Origin: Lentilitoribacter sp039986595
Lineage (GTDB): Bacteria > Pseudomonadota > Alphaproteobacteria > Rhizobiales > Rhizobiaceae
DNA length: 64,000 bases
Direction: 5' to 3'
Assembly (NCBI GenBank): GCA_039986595.1
Contig: JBDWQJ010000004.1
Coordinates: 806,001 to 870,000 of the forward strand
The position numbers were made by a program, and so were the translations under genes. The notes under the pieces were generated by a model. That model ran no database searches. It was not told the DNA's origin and saw only the letters and a program-made list of their open reading frames with translations. Below, piece by piece: positions 17,541 through 27,005 of the stretch (positions are counted from its first letter, which is position 1; each line of letters opens with the position of its first letter).

Positions 17541-20141
17541 ATGTCCGAGCCAACGACAAATAATCAAAATGAGTTTGAAGACCTTATTACCGAAAGTGAT
17601 ACAGGTGCGAGATCGCCCACAGGTAGATTTTCTCTCGGTGTGCTTTGGAGCGTGCCTCTGGTTTGGTCATTGTTTCAGTTATGGATCGCTTCGCCATTGC
17701 CATTTATTTTTGGTGTAGGTGTTTGGAACGATACGCAAACACGCGCCATTCATTTGGCTTTTGCGGTCTTTTTGGCATTTGTCGCTTTCCCAACCTTAAA
17801 AACCTCACCCAGACGACATATACCGATCCAAGATTGGATTCTAGCATTGGTAGCCGCAGGATCATCTGCATATATCTGGCTATTTTATGCAGAGGTTTCG
17901 GGACGATCTGGTGCGCCCAACACAACAGATATTGTCGTTGCAGTTCTCGGTATTATTTTACTTATGGAAGCTGCCCGTCGGTCACTTGGCTTCCCTTTAA
18001 TGGCTGTCGCGGCTTTCTTCCTAGCTTATGTGTTTTTCGGCTCATGGGATGGATTGCCCGATATTGTCAGGTGGAAAGGTGCATCATTACAAAAAGCCAT
18101 GAGCCATATGTGGCTCACAACCGAGGGCGTATTTGGTGTTGCGCTTGGTGTTTCATCCGGATTTGTTTTCCTGTTTGTTTTATTTGGTGCCTTGCTTAAC
18201 CAAGCGGGCGCAGGAAATTACTTTGTTCAAATTGCATTTTCACTATTGGGGCATATGCGTGGCGGTCCTGCAAAAGCAGCTGTCGTGTCTTCTGCGATGA
18301 CAGGGCTTATTTCAGGTTCGTCCATTGCAAATGTGGTGACAACTGGCACCTTTACTATTCCTTTGATGAAACGTGTGGGCTTTTCACCTGAAAAAGCTGG
18401 CGCGATTGAAGTGTCGTCATCGGTTAATGGAGTTCTAACACCCCCAGTTATGGGCGCTGTTGCGTTTTTAATGACCGAATATGTTGGTGTATCTTATGTT
18501 GAGGTGGTCAAAACTGCGATTTTGCCAGCTGCAATTTCCTATATCGCACTTGTTTATATCGTCCATCTTGAAGCGCTTAAAAATAACATGCAGGGTCTTG
18601 AGCGACCAGAACCACTTGGCCCTATTCAAGCGCGTCTTATCCGTTCTGGCATCATCATTTGTTCCATCATCATTTTATCCTATGCGATCTTTTGGATCAT
18701 TGAGGGCATGAAAATGATCTTTGGCGAGTTATCTGCATGGCCGATATTGACTTTTTTATTCGCGTCCTACGCTTGGCTGATATATCTATCGGCTAAGCAA
18801 CCGGATCTGGAATTGGATGATCCCAATCAGCCTGTGGTTAAGCTCCCGATTTTCCGCAATATTTCCAGATCCGGTCTCTACTACATCGTACCCATCATTG
18901 TGTTGATTTGGTTCTTAATTGTCGAGTGGAAGTCTCCTGCATTCTCTGCCTATTGGGCGACCTTGTTTATGGTGGTCATTTTAGTGACGCAAAAGCCGTT
19001 AAAGGCATTGTTTAGAGGTGAAGCTAAATGGGCTAGTAAGGTCAAAGACGGAATATCAGATTTAGCTGAAGGTTTGATCATTGGTGCGCGAAATATGATT
19101 GGTTTGGCTGCTGCTATGGGTGTCGCTGGGATCATTGTCGGCGCGGTTACTTTAACCGGTGTCGGGCAAGTGATGGCCGAATTCGTTGAGTTCTTGTCCG
19201 GTGGTAATCTGCTTGCGATGTTGTTCTTTGTTGCACTTATTTCGATCATTTTGGGCATGGGTCTGCCAACAACAGCGAACTATATTGTTGTCTCATCTCT
19301 TATGGCAGGTGTTGTGGTAGAGCTTGGGGCGCAATCTGGTTTGATTGTTCCGTTGATCGCTGTGCATATGTTTGTGTTCTACTATGGCATTATGGCTGAC
19401 GTTACCCCACCTGTTGGGTTGGCGTCATTCGCTGCGGCTGCAATTTCCGGTGCTGATCCTTTAAAAACCGGTTTCACCGCGTTTTTCTATTCGTTGCGAA
19501 CCGCTTTGTTGCCGTTCTTATTTATTTTCAATACCGATCTTTTACTTATCGATGTTGGGCCAATTCAGGCAGTTTTTGTGGCTATCATTGCGCTGGCTGC
19601 AATGTTGTTATTTGCAGCCGGTACAATGGGATATTTCATGACGCGAAGTCGGTTATGGGAATCGTTAGCTTTGGTCCTGGTTGCTTTGACTTTGTTCAGG
19701 CCGGGATTGTTCTTAGATCAAGTTCAACCGCCATTTATTGAAACTGATCCAGCACAGATTTTTGAGATCGCAAAAACAGCTGAAGACGAAAGTGATATTC
19801 GTCTATTGCTGGAAGGTGAAAACATCAATGGCGATCAAATTTCATCAACTTTCGTGTTGCCATTGGGCGCATCTGGCGATGAAGGCTTTGATCGTCTTGC
19901 TCAAAGCTCAGGTGTAGAATTTATCGACAGTGACGGGAAAATCATCGTAGATGCCGTTGCATTTGGTGGTCCGGCAGAAGCGGCTGGTATCGATTTTGAT
20001 TGGGAACTCAAAACGATAAAAGTTGAAAATGATCGTCTTCCAAAAGAGTTGTTTTATATCCCGGCATTTCTTCTGCTTGGTTTGATTATATTCTTACAAA
20101 AGCGACGTCATAAACGCTCTGAGGAGGGGCTAATTTCATGA
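17541..20141 (+). CDS. TRAP transporter fused permease (4TM/12TM type)
   Basis: This inner-membrane sodium-coupled permease combines the small DctQ-like and large DctM-like parts, as is usual for TAXI systems. Hydrophobic segments extend over residues 30-720. Conserved DctM elements include MTGLISGSSIANVVTTGTFTIPLMKRVGFSPEKAGAIE (about 250-290) and GMGLPTTANYIVVSSL (about 570-590), with a C-terminal region of the DUF3394 type reaching the 866th residue. A PDZ-like stretch (AFGGPAEAAGIDFDWELKTI) lies just before the last membrane helix. It follows the binding protein after a hairpin and overlaps the UspA gene by four bases. Confidence 0.92.
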   Translation: MSEPTTNNQNEFEDLITESDTGARSPTGRFSLGVLWSVPLVWSLFQLWIASPLPFIFGVGVWNDTQTRAIHLAFAVFLAFVAFPTLKTSPRRHIPIQDWILALVAAGSSAYIWLFYAEVSGRSGAPNTTDIVVAVLGIILLMEAARRSLGFPLMAVAAFFLAYVFFGSWDGLPDIVRWKGASLQKAMSHMWLTTEGVFGVALGVSSGFVFLFVLFGALLNQAGAGNYFVQIAFSLLGHMRGGPAKAAVVSSAMTGLISGSSIANVVTTGTFTIPLMKRVGFSPEKAGAIEVSSSVNGVLTPPVMGAVAFLMTEYVGVSYVEVVKTAILPAAISYIALVYIVHLEALKNNMQGLERPEPLGPIQARLIRSGIIICSIIILSYAIFWIIEGMKMIFGELSAWPILTFLFASYAWLIYLSAKQPDLELDDPNQPVVKLPIFRNISRSGLYYIVPIIVLIWFLIVEWKSPAFSAYWATLFMVVILVTQKPLKALFRGEAKWASKVKDGISDLAEGLIIGARNMIGLAAAMGVAGIIVGAVTLTGVGQVMAEFVEFLSGGNLLAMLFFVALISIILGMGLPTTANYIVVSSLMAGVVVELGAQSGLIVPLIAVHMFVFYYGIMADVTPPVGLASFAAAAISGADPLKTGFTAFFYSLRTALLPFLFIFNTDLLLIDVGPIQAVFVAIIALAAMLLFAAGTMGYFMTRSRLWESLALVLVALTLFRPGLFLDQVQPPFIETDPAQIFEIAKTAEDESDIRLLLEGENINGDQISSTFVLPLGASGDEGFDRLAQSSGVEFIDSDGKIIVDAVAFGGPAEAAGIDFDWELKTIKVENDRLPKELFYIPAFLLLGLIIFLQKRRHKRSEEGLIS

Positions 20142-20569
20142 GTAAGTTTGTACTCGCAGCGATTGATATCGCCCATGCAGAAACCGTTGAACATGTGCTT
20201 AAAAAATCATCTGCGCTTTCTAAGCTGGAGGATGCTAACTTAGCGGTGGTAACCGTCGTGCCGGATTTTGGGATGAGTATTGTTGGCTCGTTCTTTAAAG
20301 AGGGAACAGAAGATGGTGTGATGCAAAAAGCTAATGAACAGCTTCATGAAGTCGTATCTTCGGTCTTGGGTGATAAGGCTAAAGTAAAGCATATTGTAAA
20401 GCACGGTTCCGCATATGAAGGTATATTAGAAGCTGCAGATGATTTATCTGCATCCCTTATTGTTATGGGTGCGCACAGGCCTGATTTGCGAGATTACCTT
20501 TTGGGACCAAACGCGGCGCGTGTCGTTCGTCATGCTCAGGCTTCTGTTTATGTTGTGCGAGATGCGTGA
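20138..20569 (+). CDS. UspA-family protein of the TRAP operon (TeaD-like)
   Basis: This is a single-domain universal stress protein with the nucleotide-binding signature GAHRPDLRDYLLGPNAARVVRHA, equivalent to the G-2x-G-9x-G-S/T type with an aspartate variant. It begins in an ATGA overlap with the TRAP permease. In Halomonas the equivalent TeaD binds ATP and restrains the TeaABC transporter, so a regulatory role on this TRAP system is the best guess. The length of 143 is normal. Confidence 0.85.
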   Translation: MSKFVLAAIDIAHAETVEHVLKKSSALSKLEDANLAVVTVVPDFGMSIVGSFFKEGTEDGVMQKANEQLHEVVSSVLGDKAKVKHIVKHGSAYEGILEAADDLSASLIVMGAHRPDLRDYLLGPNAARVVRHAQASVYVVRDA

Positions 20570-20767
20570 TGAATGAATTGCGCCGAATTGAACGCTTTTT
20601 AAGATGCTTAAACTTAAATCTAATTTCTGAATTACAAATACGCGTCTGTTAATCTTAGCAATGTTTTTAAAGTATTGATTAATCAACATCTAATAGCTTG
20701 AGATCAAGGTCAGCATATTAAAATCTTCTGGGTCGTTCATGAAGAAGAGTGCGGGGAATAAAAGATT

Positions 20768-22717
20768 TTGGTAAGAGCCGCGCTCAAATTTATCGTCTCG
20801 CAGTTTGTTTTCGATACAAAAAACAAAGAGCTGGTCAAGGCGCAGTTTGATCTGTTTTCAACGCAAGTCCCGCTTATGTATACGGTATTGCTCATCAATA
20901 CTTGGGCACTTGCGATTAGCTTTTATGGAAAAGCGCCTGACTGGCTCTCAGTTTATATCCCTATGGCGATCACAACCGTTTGTGGCATCCGAATATTAGG
21001 GTGGCTTAGATCGCGCAAGGTTGTTTCAAGCTTTGAATCAGCACAAAAAATGTTGATGCGAACAAATGTTTTATCGGGGGCATTTACAATTATGCTTACC
21101 GTTTGGTCGTTGATGCTGTTTCCCTATGGAAATAGTTTCATGCAAGGTCATATTGCGTTCTTCATGGCGATCACCGGCGTTGGCGTTATTATCTGCTTAC
21201 AACAGCTTCGCTCAGCCGCGCTCATCATTGCGTTAAGCGTAAACGTGCCTTTTGTACTATTTTTTGGCACAACTGGTATCACGTCATTTCTGATCATCTC
21301 GGGGAATATGGTTCTTGTCACAGTGACATTGTTGATGGTGACAACGGTTCAATCAAGAAACTTTGCGAGTATGATTGATGCGCGTGTTGCGCTTGAAGCA
21401 GTGAGCAAAGAAAATGAAAAACTTGCAAATCGTGACGCGTTGACGGGGCTTGCTAACCGAAGGCAGTTTTTCACGCATTTAAATCATGAATTTACAGAAG
21501 CTGAGCGTACAAACCGCCGACTGATCGTTGGGATAATTGATCTAGATGGTTTTAAACCGATCAATGATCTTTATGGCCATGCGATGGGTGATAATTTATT
21601 AACGCAGGTTGGTGAGCGGTTATCAGATTTAGCCGATCATCAGATCTCTATTTCCAGATTGGGCGGTGATGAGTTTGCCCTTATAGTCAATAAAGATCTT
21701 AGTGATGAGAAGCTTTTGGAGTTAGGGCGTGAGATTTGTGGGTTATTAAACATGCCATTTACATTGCCAGAAGCAAGCGTACAAATCTCGGGTTCAATTG
21801 GTTTTGCGGTTTATCCAGACCTAGCTTCAAGTTGCAATGAGCTCTACGAACGCGCAGATTATGCGCTTTATCGCGGTAAAAAAACCAATCGCGGTGACGT
21901 TGCTGTATTTTGTAATTCGCACATCCGTGAAATTGAAACAGATTCCAAGATTGAGCGCATCTTGTCGGATGCCAACTTGGAACAGGAAATCGCTGTTTTT
22001 TATCAACCCATTGTTGATTTAGATTCGTCGCGAACGGTTGCGTTTGAAGCGCTTGCACGATGGGATGGTCCTATTTTGGGTAAAGTGTCTCCGGCTCACT
22101 TCATTCCGATTGCTGAGAAAACTGGCTTGATCACCAGGCTTACTGAAATTCTTCTGAAGAAAGCGCTAAACGCCGCATCTACCTGGCCGAAAGACATAAG
22201 ACTGTCTTTTAATTTGTCGGCGAAAGATATCTCGTCGCCAACAGCTGCAATGAAGATTTTTAATATTATCAGAAAATCAAAAATAGACCCAAAACGGATT
22301 GATTTGGAAATTACTGAGACTGCGACAATGTTTGATTTTGAGCAGGCGCAATCTTCAATTCAATTGTTAAAGTCTCTTGGTTGCGGTATCGCGCTGGATG
22401 ATTTTGGTACAGGCTTTTCAAGTTTAAGCCATTTACATGCGCTACCTCTTACCAAAATCAAAATTGATCGAAGTTTTGTTGCTCAAATTGACCAGAAGCC
22501 AGCGAGTTATAAAATCGTCAAATCTCTCCTTGCACTTAGCAGAGACATGCATTTGCAATGTGTTGTTGAAGGTGTTGAAACCGAAGAAGAGTTGGCGGTT
22601 ATCGATAGCTGCGGCGGGCAGCTCGTTCAAGGTTACTTCTTCTCAGAGCCAATGCCTGAAAATAAGGTTTCGCAATTCATTAAAGAAACGGTTACGCCGC
22701 ATCGCGCTTTGCGGTGA
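20768..22717 (+). CDS. Membrane GGDEF-EAL cyclic-di-GMP protein
   Basis: This is a predicted bifunctional c-di-GMP enzyme. Residues 30-185 contain about six membrane segments. The GGDEF domain (about 215-375) has the intact active site RLGGDEFALIV. The EAL domain (about 390-640) keeps EALARW, NLSAKD, EITET, DDFGTGFSSLSHL, KIDRSF and EGVET, so both activities could be present. The start is a TTG at 20768 with GGGG about ten bases upstream. The next ATG (codon 37) would delete part of the first helix. A short out-of-frame ORF of 11 codons (from an ATG near 20739) overlaps the start and may act as a leader. It is flanked by unrelated genes. Confidence 0.88.
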   Translation: MVRAALKFIVSQFVFDTKNKELVKAQFDLFSTQVPLMYTVLLINTWALAISFYGKAPDWLSVYIPMAITTVCGIRILGWLRSRKVVSSFESAQKMLMRTNVLSGAFTIMLTVWSLMLFPYGNSFMQGHIAFFMAITGVGVIICLQQLRSAALIIALSVNVPFVLFFGTTGITSFLIISGNMVLVTVTLLMVTTVQSRNFASMIDARVALEAVSKENEKLANRDALTGLANRRQFFTHLNHEFTEAERTNRRLIVGIIDLDGFKPINDLYGHAMGDNLLTQVGERLSDLADHQISISRLGGDEFALIVNKDLSDEKLLELGREICGLLNMPFTLPEASVQISGSIGFAVYPDLASSCNELYERADYALYRGKKTNRGDVAVFCNSHIREIETDSKIERILSDANLEQEIAVFYQPIVDLDSSRTVAFEALARWDGPILGKVSPAHFIPIAEKTGLITRLTEILLKKALNAASTWPKDIRLSFNLSAKDISSPTAAMKIFNIIRKSKIDPKRIDLEITETATMFDFEQAQSSIQLLKSLGCGIALDDFGTGFSSLSHLHALPLTKIKIDRSFVAQIDQKPASYKIVKSLLALSRDMHLQCVVEGVETEEELAVIDSCGGQLVQGYFFSEPMPENKVSQFIKETVTPHRALR

Positions 22718-22783
22718 GATAACACACAAAAATCCCACCTTTGCTGATTTTTCATATGCAGATTTATTATGAAAGCATAGGTG

Positions 22784-22847
22784 TAAATTAAAACTTGACT
22801 ATTTTACTCATATTTGCTTTTTTAAATTAAACATGACTAATTTTATC
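22784..22847 (+). promoter_or_regulatory. Pair of near-identical 25-bp direct repeats upstream of the paralogous gene pair
   Basis: The segments 22784-22809 and 22823-22847 both read TAAATTAAA-C-TGACTA-TTTTA-TC with one small gap and three or four differences. The period is about 39 bases. The first copy contains TTGACT, which may also serve as a -35. The second ends 26 bases before the ATG of the next gene. Position and repetition suggest an operator for a tandemly binding regulator. Confidence 0.45.
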
Positions 22848-22873
22848 AAGTTTAATTTTGACGGACGTAAATA

Positions 22874-23344
22874 ATGACAATGAACAACCCAACTCGAATT
22901 TGTCTGAAATCAGAACGAGATATGCTGAAGACATTTCGTTATTTTTTGTTGGCCTTTGCGAATGGAAGCCAGTCTCACTGGGAAACAGCGATGAGTATCG
23001 CAAAGGGTGAGCATGGTATGGAAAAAGGGCGCGATGTGGGTTTTGCAATGTTGCGTGTGTTGCAAACGGTTCGTGACGCGCGTGAAAATCCATTTTTATT
23101 TATCAATCCTGGATGCGAGAAATGTGCGCGAAACCTCTTGGATTGTGAACGTTATTTGATGGAGGCGATTAAAAACCTTTTTGAGGGGCAGAGTTCAAAA
23201 GCAAATGTGCCGCTGATGTTGCTTTGCGAAGGTTCTGATACGAAAGCAGTGAAATCTGCCATCGACAAACTATCAGAGTTTTTCATTGTAAAAACTAAAA
23301 CTGAAAATGTATTAAAGTCGATTGTTAAGTCGATCAGCAAATAG
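22874..23344 (+). CDS. Unknown small Cys-motif protein, first of a paralogous pair
   Basis: I do not recognise a named family. The 156-residue protein is soluble and mostly helical, without signal peptide or membrane segment. Residues 17-80 (FRYFLLAFANGSQSHWETAMSIA, then GFAMLRVLQTVRDARENPF) align with residues 23-75 of the protein encoded next. A cysteine motif NPGCEKCARNLLDCERY (C-x2-C-x6-C, about residue 77-90) follows the aligned region and could bind a metal or form a disulfide. A second ATG two codons later (22880) could also be the start. It is probably co-transcribed with its paralogue, 19 bases downstream. Confidence 0.65.
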   Translation: MTMNNPTRICLKSERDMLKTFRYFLLAFANGSQSHWETAMSIAKGEHGMEKGRDVGFAMLRVLQTVRDARENPFLFINPGCEKCARNLLDCERYLMEAIKNLFEGQSSKANVPLMLLCEGSDTKAVKSAIDKLSEFFIVKTKTENVLKSIVKSISK

Positions 23345-23363
23345 ATTGTGTGGAACGTGCATT

Positions 23364-23867
23364 ATGAAAAATCAACTTGCCTCTGTTTCAGATGATCTCA
23401 TTTTGCTCGAAGAGCTTCCCTATGACGATTTTGAATTGGGATTATTGGCTGTATTGCGCCACTTTTCGAAAAGCTATGAGATGCCTGAGCAACAAAGCTG
23501 GCAACATGCCTATATGATCGCAGCTGAGCGATGGGGTGAACGTATCGGCTTGTCGACCGCATATGCGTTGATGAAAGTTATTCAAGCTGTGTCGAGATGC
23601 CGGCCAAATGGACTTTGTGTTCAAGACCCACTTTGCCCTGATGCGAAAGTCTATGCGACTTGCGATGAAGAGGCTTTCATCTCTATGCTACATCATATGC
23701 GCCGTGATGAGACCCAGCATGCGCGCATGTCGATACAGTCGCTGGCGTTTGGCCGTAATGACCCGGCAATCATCCATGCGGGGCTCTCATTCGCGCACAG
23801 ATTTTCTTTAGGGAAGAGGAAATTGACCAATGCTTCGAGCAAGCACATGCTTTATGTTGTGGGTTAG
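23364..23867 (+). CDS. Unknown small Cys-motif protein, second of a paralogous pair
   Basis: This 167-residue soluble protein is homologous to the preceding gene product. Shared elements are LLAVLRHFSKSY, WQHAYMIAAERWGERIGLSTAYALMKVIQAVSRCRPNGL and the DPLCPDAKVYATC motif. The middle cysteine of the first protein's C-x2-C-x6-C is absent here, leaving a C-x8-C arrangement. The ATG at 23364 is used rather than an upstream ATG at 23322 inside the previous gene. The C-terminal third (about 105-167, with HHMRRDETQHARMSIQSL) diverges. Tandem duplication followed by divergence is the simplest history; a heteromeric pair is possible. Confidence 0.65.
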   Translation: MKNQLASVSDDLILLEELPYDDFELGLLAVLRHFSKSYEMPEQQSWQHAYMIAAERWGERIGLSTAYALMKVIQAVSRCRPNGLCVQDPLCPDAKVYATCDEEAFISMLHHMRRDETQHARMSIQSLAFGRNDPAIIHAGLSFAHRFSLGKRKLTNASSKHMLYVVG

Positions 23868-24080
23868 CCGCGCATAATTGGTACATATAGTTGGCATATT
23901 TTGCTCTCATAAGCTGTGACAAATCGCTTCTGGGTGCGATTTTGCATATTTTATTGTGATAATAGCCTTGCCAGACTGTATGAAGTGAAATATCCATGCG
24001 CCTGAGGCGTAAAGCTATCAAATTCAGGGTTTGCCGATCTTCGGCAGAACTTTCAATGGCACCAATTTAGCAGGATACTC

Positions 24081-26873
24081 ATGAGCTTATATACAGATTA
24101 TTTGAACGAAATTGACACGAGAAAAGAACAAGGACTTCATCCGAAACCTATTGAGGACAGTGCGCTTCTTGAAGAAATCATCGCTCAAATAAAAGACGTT
24201 GATCATGAGCATAGAAAAGCTTCGCTGGAATTCTTTATTTATAACACTTTGCCAGGCACAACGTCTGCAGCAGGATCAAAAGCAAAATTTCTAAAAGAGA
24301 TTATTGTTGGCGAAGCTGACGTTGAAGAAATTTCGCAAACTTTCGCGTTTGAGTTATTGTCTCATATGAAAGGTGGTCCATCTGTTGATGTGTTGCTAGA
24401 CCTTTCACTTGGTGATGATGCTGACATCGCAGAAGCTGCTGCTGAAGTCTTGAAAACGCAAGTGTTTTTATATGATGCTGACACGGATCGCCTTAAGCAA
24501 GCATATGAAGCTGGTAACAAGGTTGCTGAAGATGTGCTTAAAAGCTACGCTGCAGCAGAGTTCTTCACAAAACTCCCTGATATCGATGATGAAGTAAAAG
24601 TTGTTACGTATATTGCGGCTGAAGGCGATATTTCAACAGATCTACTTTCTCCTGGTAACCAAGCTCACTCGCGTTCAGATCGTGAATTGCATGGTAAATG
24701 CTTGATTTCGGAGAGTGCACAAAAAGAAATTCAAGCTTTGAAGCTTCAGCACCCTGATAAGCAGGTTATGCTGATCGCTGAAAAAGGCACTATGGGTGTG
24801 GGTTCTTCGCGTATGTCAGGTGTTAACAATGTTGCGCTTTGGACAGGTAAGCAGGCGAGCCCTTACGTACCATTTGTTAACATCGCTCCAATTGTTGCCG
24901 GTACAAATGGTATCTCACCGATTTTCTTAACAACAGTAGGTGTTACGGGCGGTATCGGTGTTGATCTTAAAAACTGGGTTAAAAAGCTGGATGCTGATGG
25001 CAAGCCAATCTTAAACAATGATGACAGCCCTGTTTTGGAACAAAAATATTCCGTTGAAACAGGCACAGTGCTTACGATCAACACGAAAGAGAAAAAACTT
25101 TATTCAGCTGATGGTGACGATGAGTTGGTGGATATGTCAGCTTCATTCACACCTCAAAAAGTTGAGTTTATGAAAGCTGGTGGTTCTTACGCCATCGTGT
25201 TTGGTAAAAAACTGCAAAGCTTTGCATGCGATGCACTTGGCGTTGAATACAAATCCGCATTTGCGGCTTCAAAAGAAATTTCACACGACGGCCAAGGCCT
25301 AACTGCTGTTGAAAAAATCTTCAATGCAAACGCTGTTGGATCAACACCTGGTGTGAAACTTCATGCTGGGTCTGATGTACGTGTGAAAGTCAATATTGTT
25401 GGATCACAAGATACAACAGGGCTTATGACATCCCAAGAACTTGAGGCAATGGCTGCAACTGTTTTATCGCCAACGGTTGATGGTGCTTATCAGTCTGGTT
25501 GTCACACAGCCTCTGTATGGGATTTAAAAGCGCAAGCTAATACACCAAAACTAATGGCATTTATGCACAAATTTGGTCTTATTACTGCTCGTGATCCTAA
25601 GGGTGAGTACCACTCAATGACGGATGTCATTCATAAGGTTTTGAATGACATTACGGTTGATGATTGGGCAATTATCATCGGTGGCGATTCTCACACACGC
25701 ATGTCAAAGGGCGTTGCATTTGGAGCGGATTCTGGAACAGTTGCGCTTGCGCTGGCAACAGGTGAAGCCAATATGCCAATTCCTGAATCAGTGAAGGTTA
25801 CCTTTAAAGGTAAAATGGCTTCACATATGGATTTCCGTGATGTTGTGCATGCAACACAGGCTCAAATGCTACAGCAGTTTGGCGATAACGTATTCCAGGG
25901 TCGTATCATTGAAGTTCATATCGGAACTTTGCTTGCTGACCAGGCGTTCACATTTACCGACTGGACAGCGGAAATGAAGGCCAAAGCATCGATTTGTATT
26001 TCGGAAGACGAAACACTGATCCAATCTTTGGAAATTGCTAAAAGTAGAATTTCAATCATGATTGAAAAGGGCATGGATAATGATGCTCAGATGCTTCAAG
26101 GCTTGGTCGATATCGCCGATGCACGTATCACAGAGATTAAATCGGGGGCAAAGCCAGCGCTAACTCCGGATCCAAATGCTAAGTATTTTGCAGAGGTTGT
26201 TGTTGATCTTGACGTCATTGTTGAGCCAATGATTGCTGATCCTGATGTAAACAACATTGATGTTTCAAAACGTTATACGCACGATACAATCAGGCCAATA
26301 TCTTACTACAAAGCTGAAAAAGAAGTTGATCTTGGCTTTGTTGGGTCATGTATGGTTCACAAGGGTGATGTGAAGATTGTGGCTCAAATGCTGCGTAATC
26401 TTGAAGAGAAATACGGCAAGGTTGAATTTAATGCGCCGTTGGTTCTTGCAGCTCCAACATACAACATCATTGATGAATTGAAGGAAGAAGGCGATTGGGC
26501 TGTTCTTCAGAAATATTCAGGCTTTGAGTTTAATGACAACGCGCCAAAAGGTGAAGCTCGTACAGAGTACGAAAATATTCTTTATCTTGAGCGTCCGGGT
26601 TGTAACCTTTGTATGGGTAACCAGGAAAAAGCTGCAAAAGGTGACACGGTTCTTGCAACATCTACCCGTCTATTTAAAGGCCGTGTGGTGGAAGATTCAA
26701 CTGAGAAGTCTGGTGAATCATTACTCGCGTCAACACCTGTTGTCGTACTGTCTGCAATCTTGGGACGGACACCAACACTTGAAGAGTATAAGACTGCTGT
26801 TGAAGGTATTGATCTAACGAAGTTTGCACCACCTGCGCAAAAATCACCGGACACATTGTCCGCGCATTACTAA
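24081..26873 (+). CDS. acnB: Aconitate hydratase B / 2-methylisocitrate dehydratase (AcnB)
   Basis: This is a cytoplasmic [4Fe-4S] enzyme that interconverts citrate and isocitrate in the TCA cycle and often dehydrates 2-methylisocitrate. The AcnB architecture is clear: an N-terminal HEAT-like domain (residues 1-160), a swivel domain, then the catalytic core. Iron-sulfur cysteines appear in GCHTASVWDLKAQ (about 475) and ERPGCNLCMGNQEKAA (about 840). GGDSHTRMSKGVAFGADSG contains active-site residues. The length of 930 is slightly longer than the usual 865. It is monocistronic with a terminator. Most alphaproteobacteria rely on AcnA, so a B-type enzyme is a taxonomic clue. Confidence 0.95.
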   Translation: MSLYTDYLNEIDTRKEQGLHPKPIEDSALLEEIIAQIKDVDHEHRKASLEFFIYNTLPGTTSAAGSKAKFLKEIIVGEADVEEISQTFAFELLSHMKGGPSVDVLLDLSLGDDADIAEAAAEVLKTQVFLYDADTDRLKQAYEAGNKVAEDVLKSYAAAEFFTKLPDIDDEVKVVTYIAAEGDISTDLLSPGNQAHSRSDRELHGKCLISESAQKEIQALKLQHPDKQVMLIAEKGTMGVGSSRMSGVNNVALWTGKQASPYVPFVNIAPIVAGTNGISPIFLTTVGVTGGIGVDLKNWVKKLDADGKPILNNDDSPVLEQKYSVETGTVLTINTKEKKLYSADGDDELVDMSASFTPQKVEFMKAGGSYAIVFGKKLQSFACDALGVEYKSAFAASKEISHDGQGLTAVEKIFNANAVGSTPGVKLHAGSDVRVKVNIVGSQDTTGLMTSQELEAMAATVLSPTVDGAYQSGCHTASVWDLKAQANTPKLMAFMHKFGLITARDPKGEYHSMTDVIHKVLNDITVDDWAIIIGGDSHTRMSKGVAFGADSGTVALALATGEANMPIPESVKVTFKGKMASHMDFRDVVHATQAQMLQQFGDNVFQGRIIEVHIGTLLADQAFTFTDWTAEMKAKASICISEDETLIQSLEIAKSRISIMIEKGMDNDAQMLQGLVDIADARITEIKSGAKPALTPDPNAKYFAEVVVDLDVIVEPMIADPDVNNIDVSKRYTHDTIRPISYYKAEKEVDLGFVGSCMVHKGDVKIVAQMLRNLEEKYGKVEFNAPLVLAAPTYNIIDELKEEGDWAVLQKYSGFEFNDNAPKGEARTEYENILYLERPGCNLCMGNQEKAAKGDTVLATSTRLFKGRVVEDSTEKSGESLLASTPVVVLSAILGRTPTLEEYKTAVEGIDLTKFAPPAQKSPDTLSAHY

Positions 26874-26927
26874 GGTCAAATACATCTAATATTGATGTGT
26901 ATTTCAGATCCTTATTGTGAAATGTTT

Positions 26928-26960
26928 AGTGCCTTGCCCCTTTTGGTGAGGCACTTTTTT
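26928..26960 (+). terminator. Rho-independent terminator of acnB
   Basis: AGTGCCT (26928-26934) and AGGCACT (26949-26955) pair around a 14-base loop and are followed by six T residues. It is 55 bases after the acnB stop. Confidence 0.8.
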
Positions 26961-27005
26961 ATGTGCTGTTTGAATGAATGTTGGCAATAACTTACAAATT
27001 TGCCG

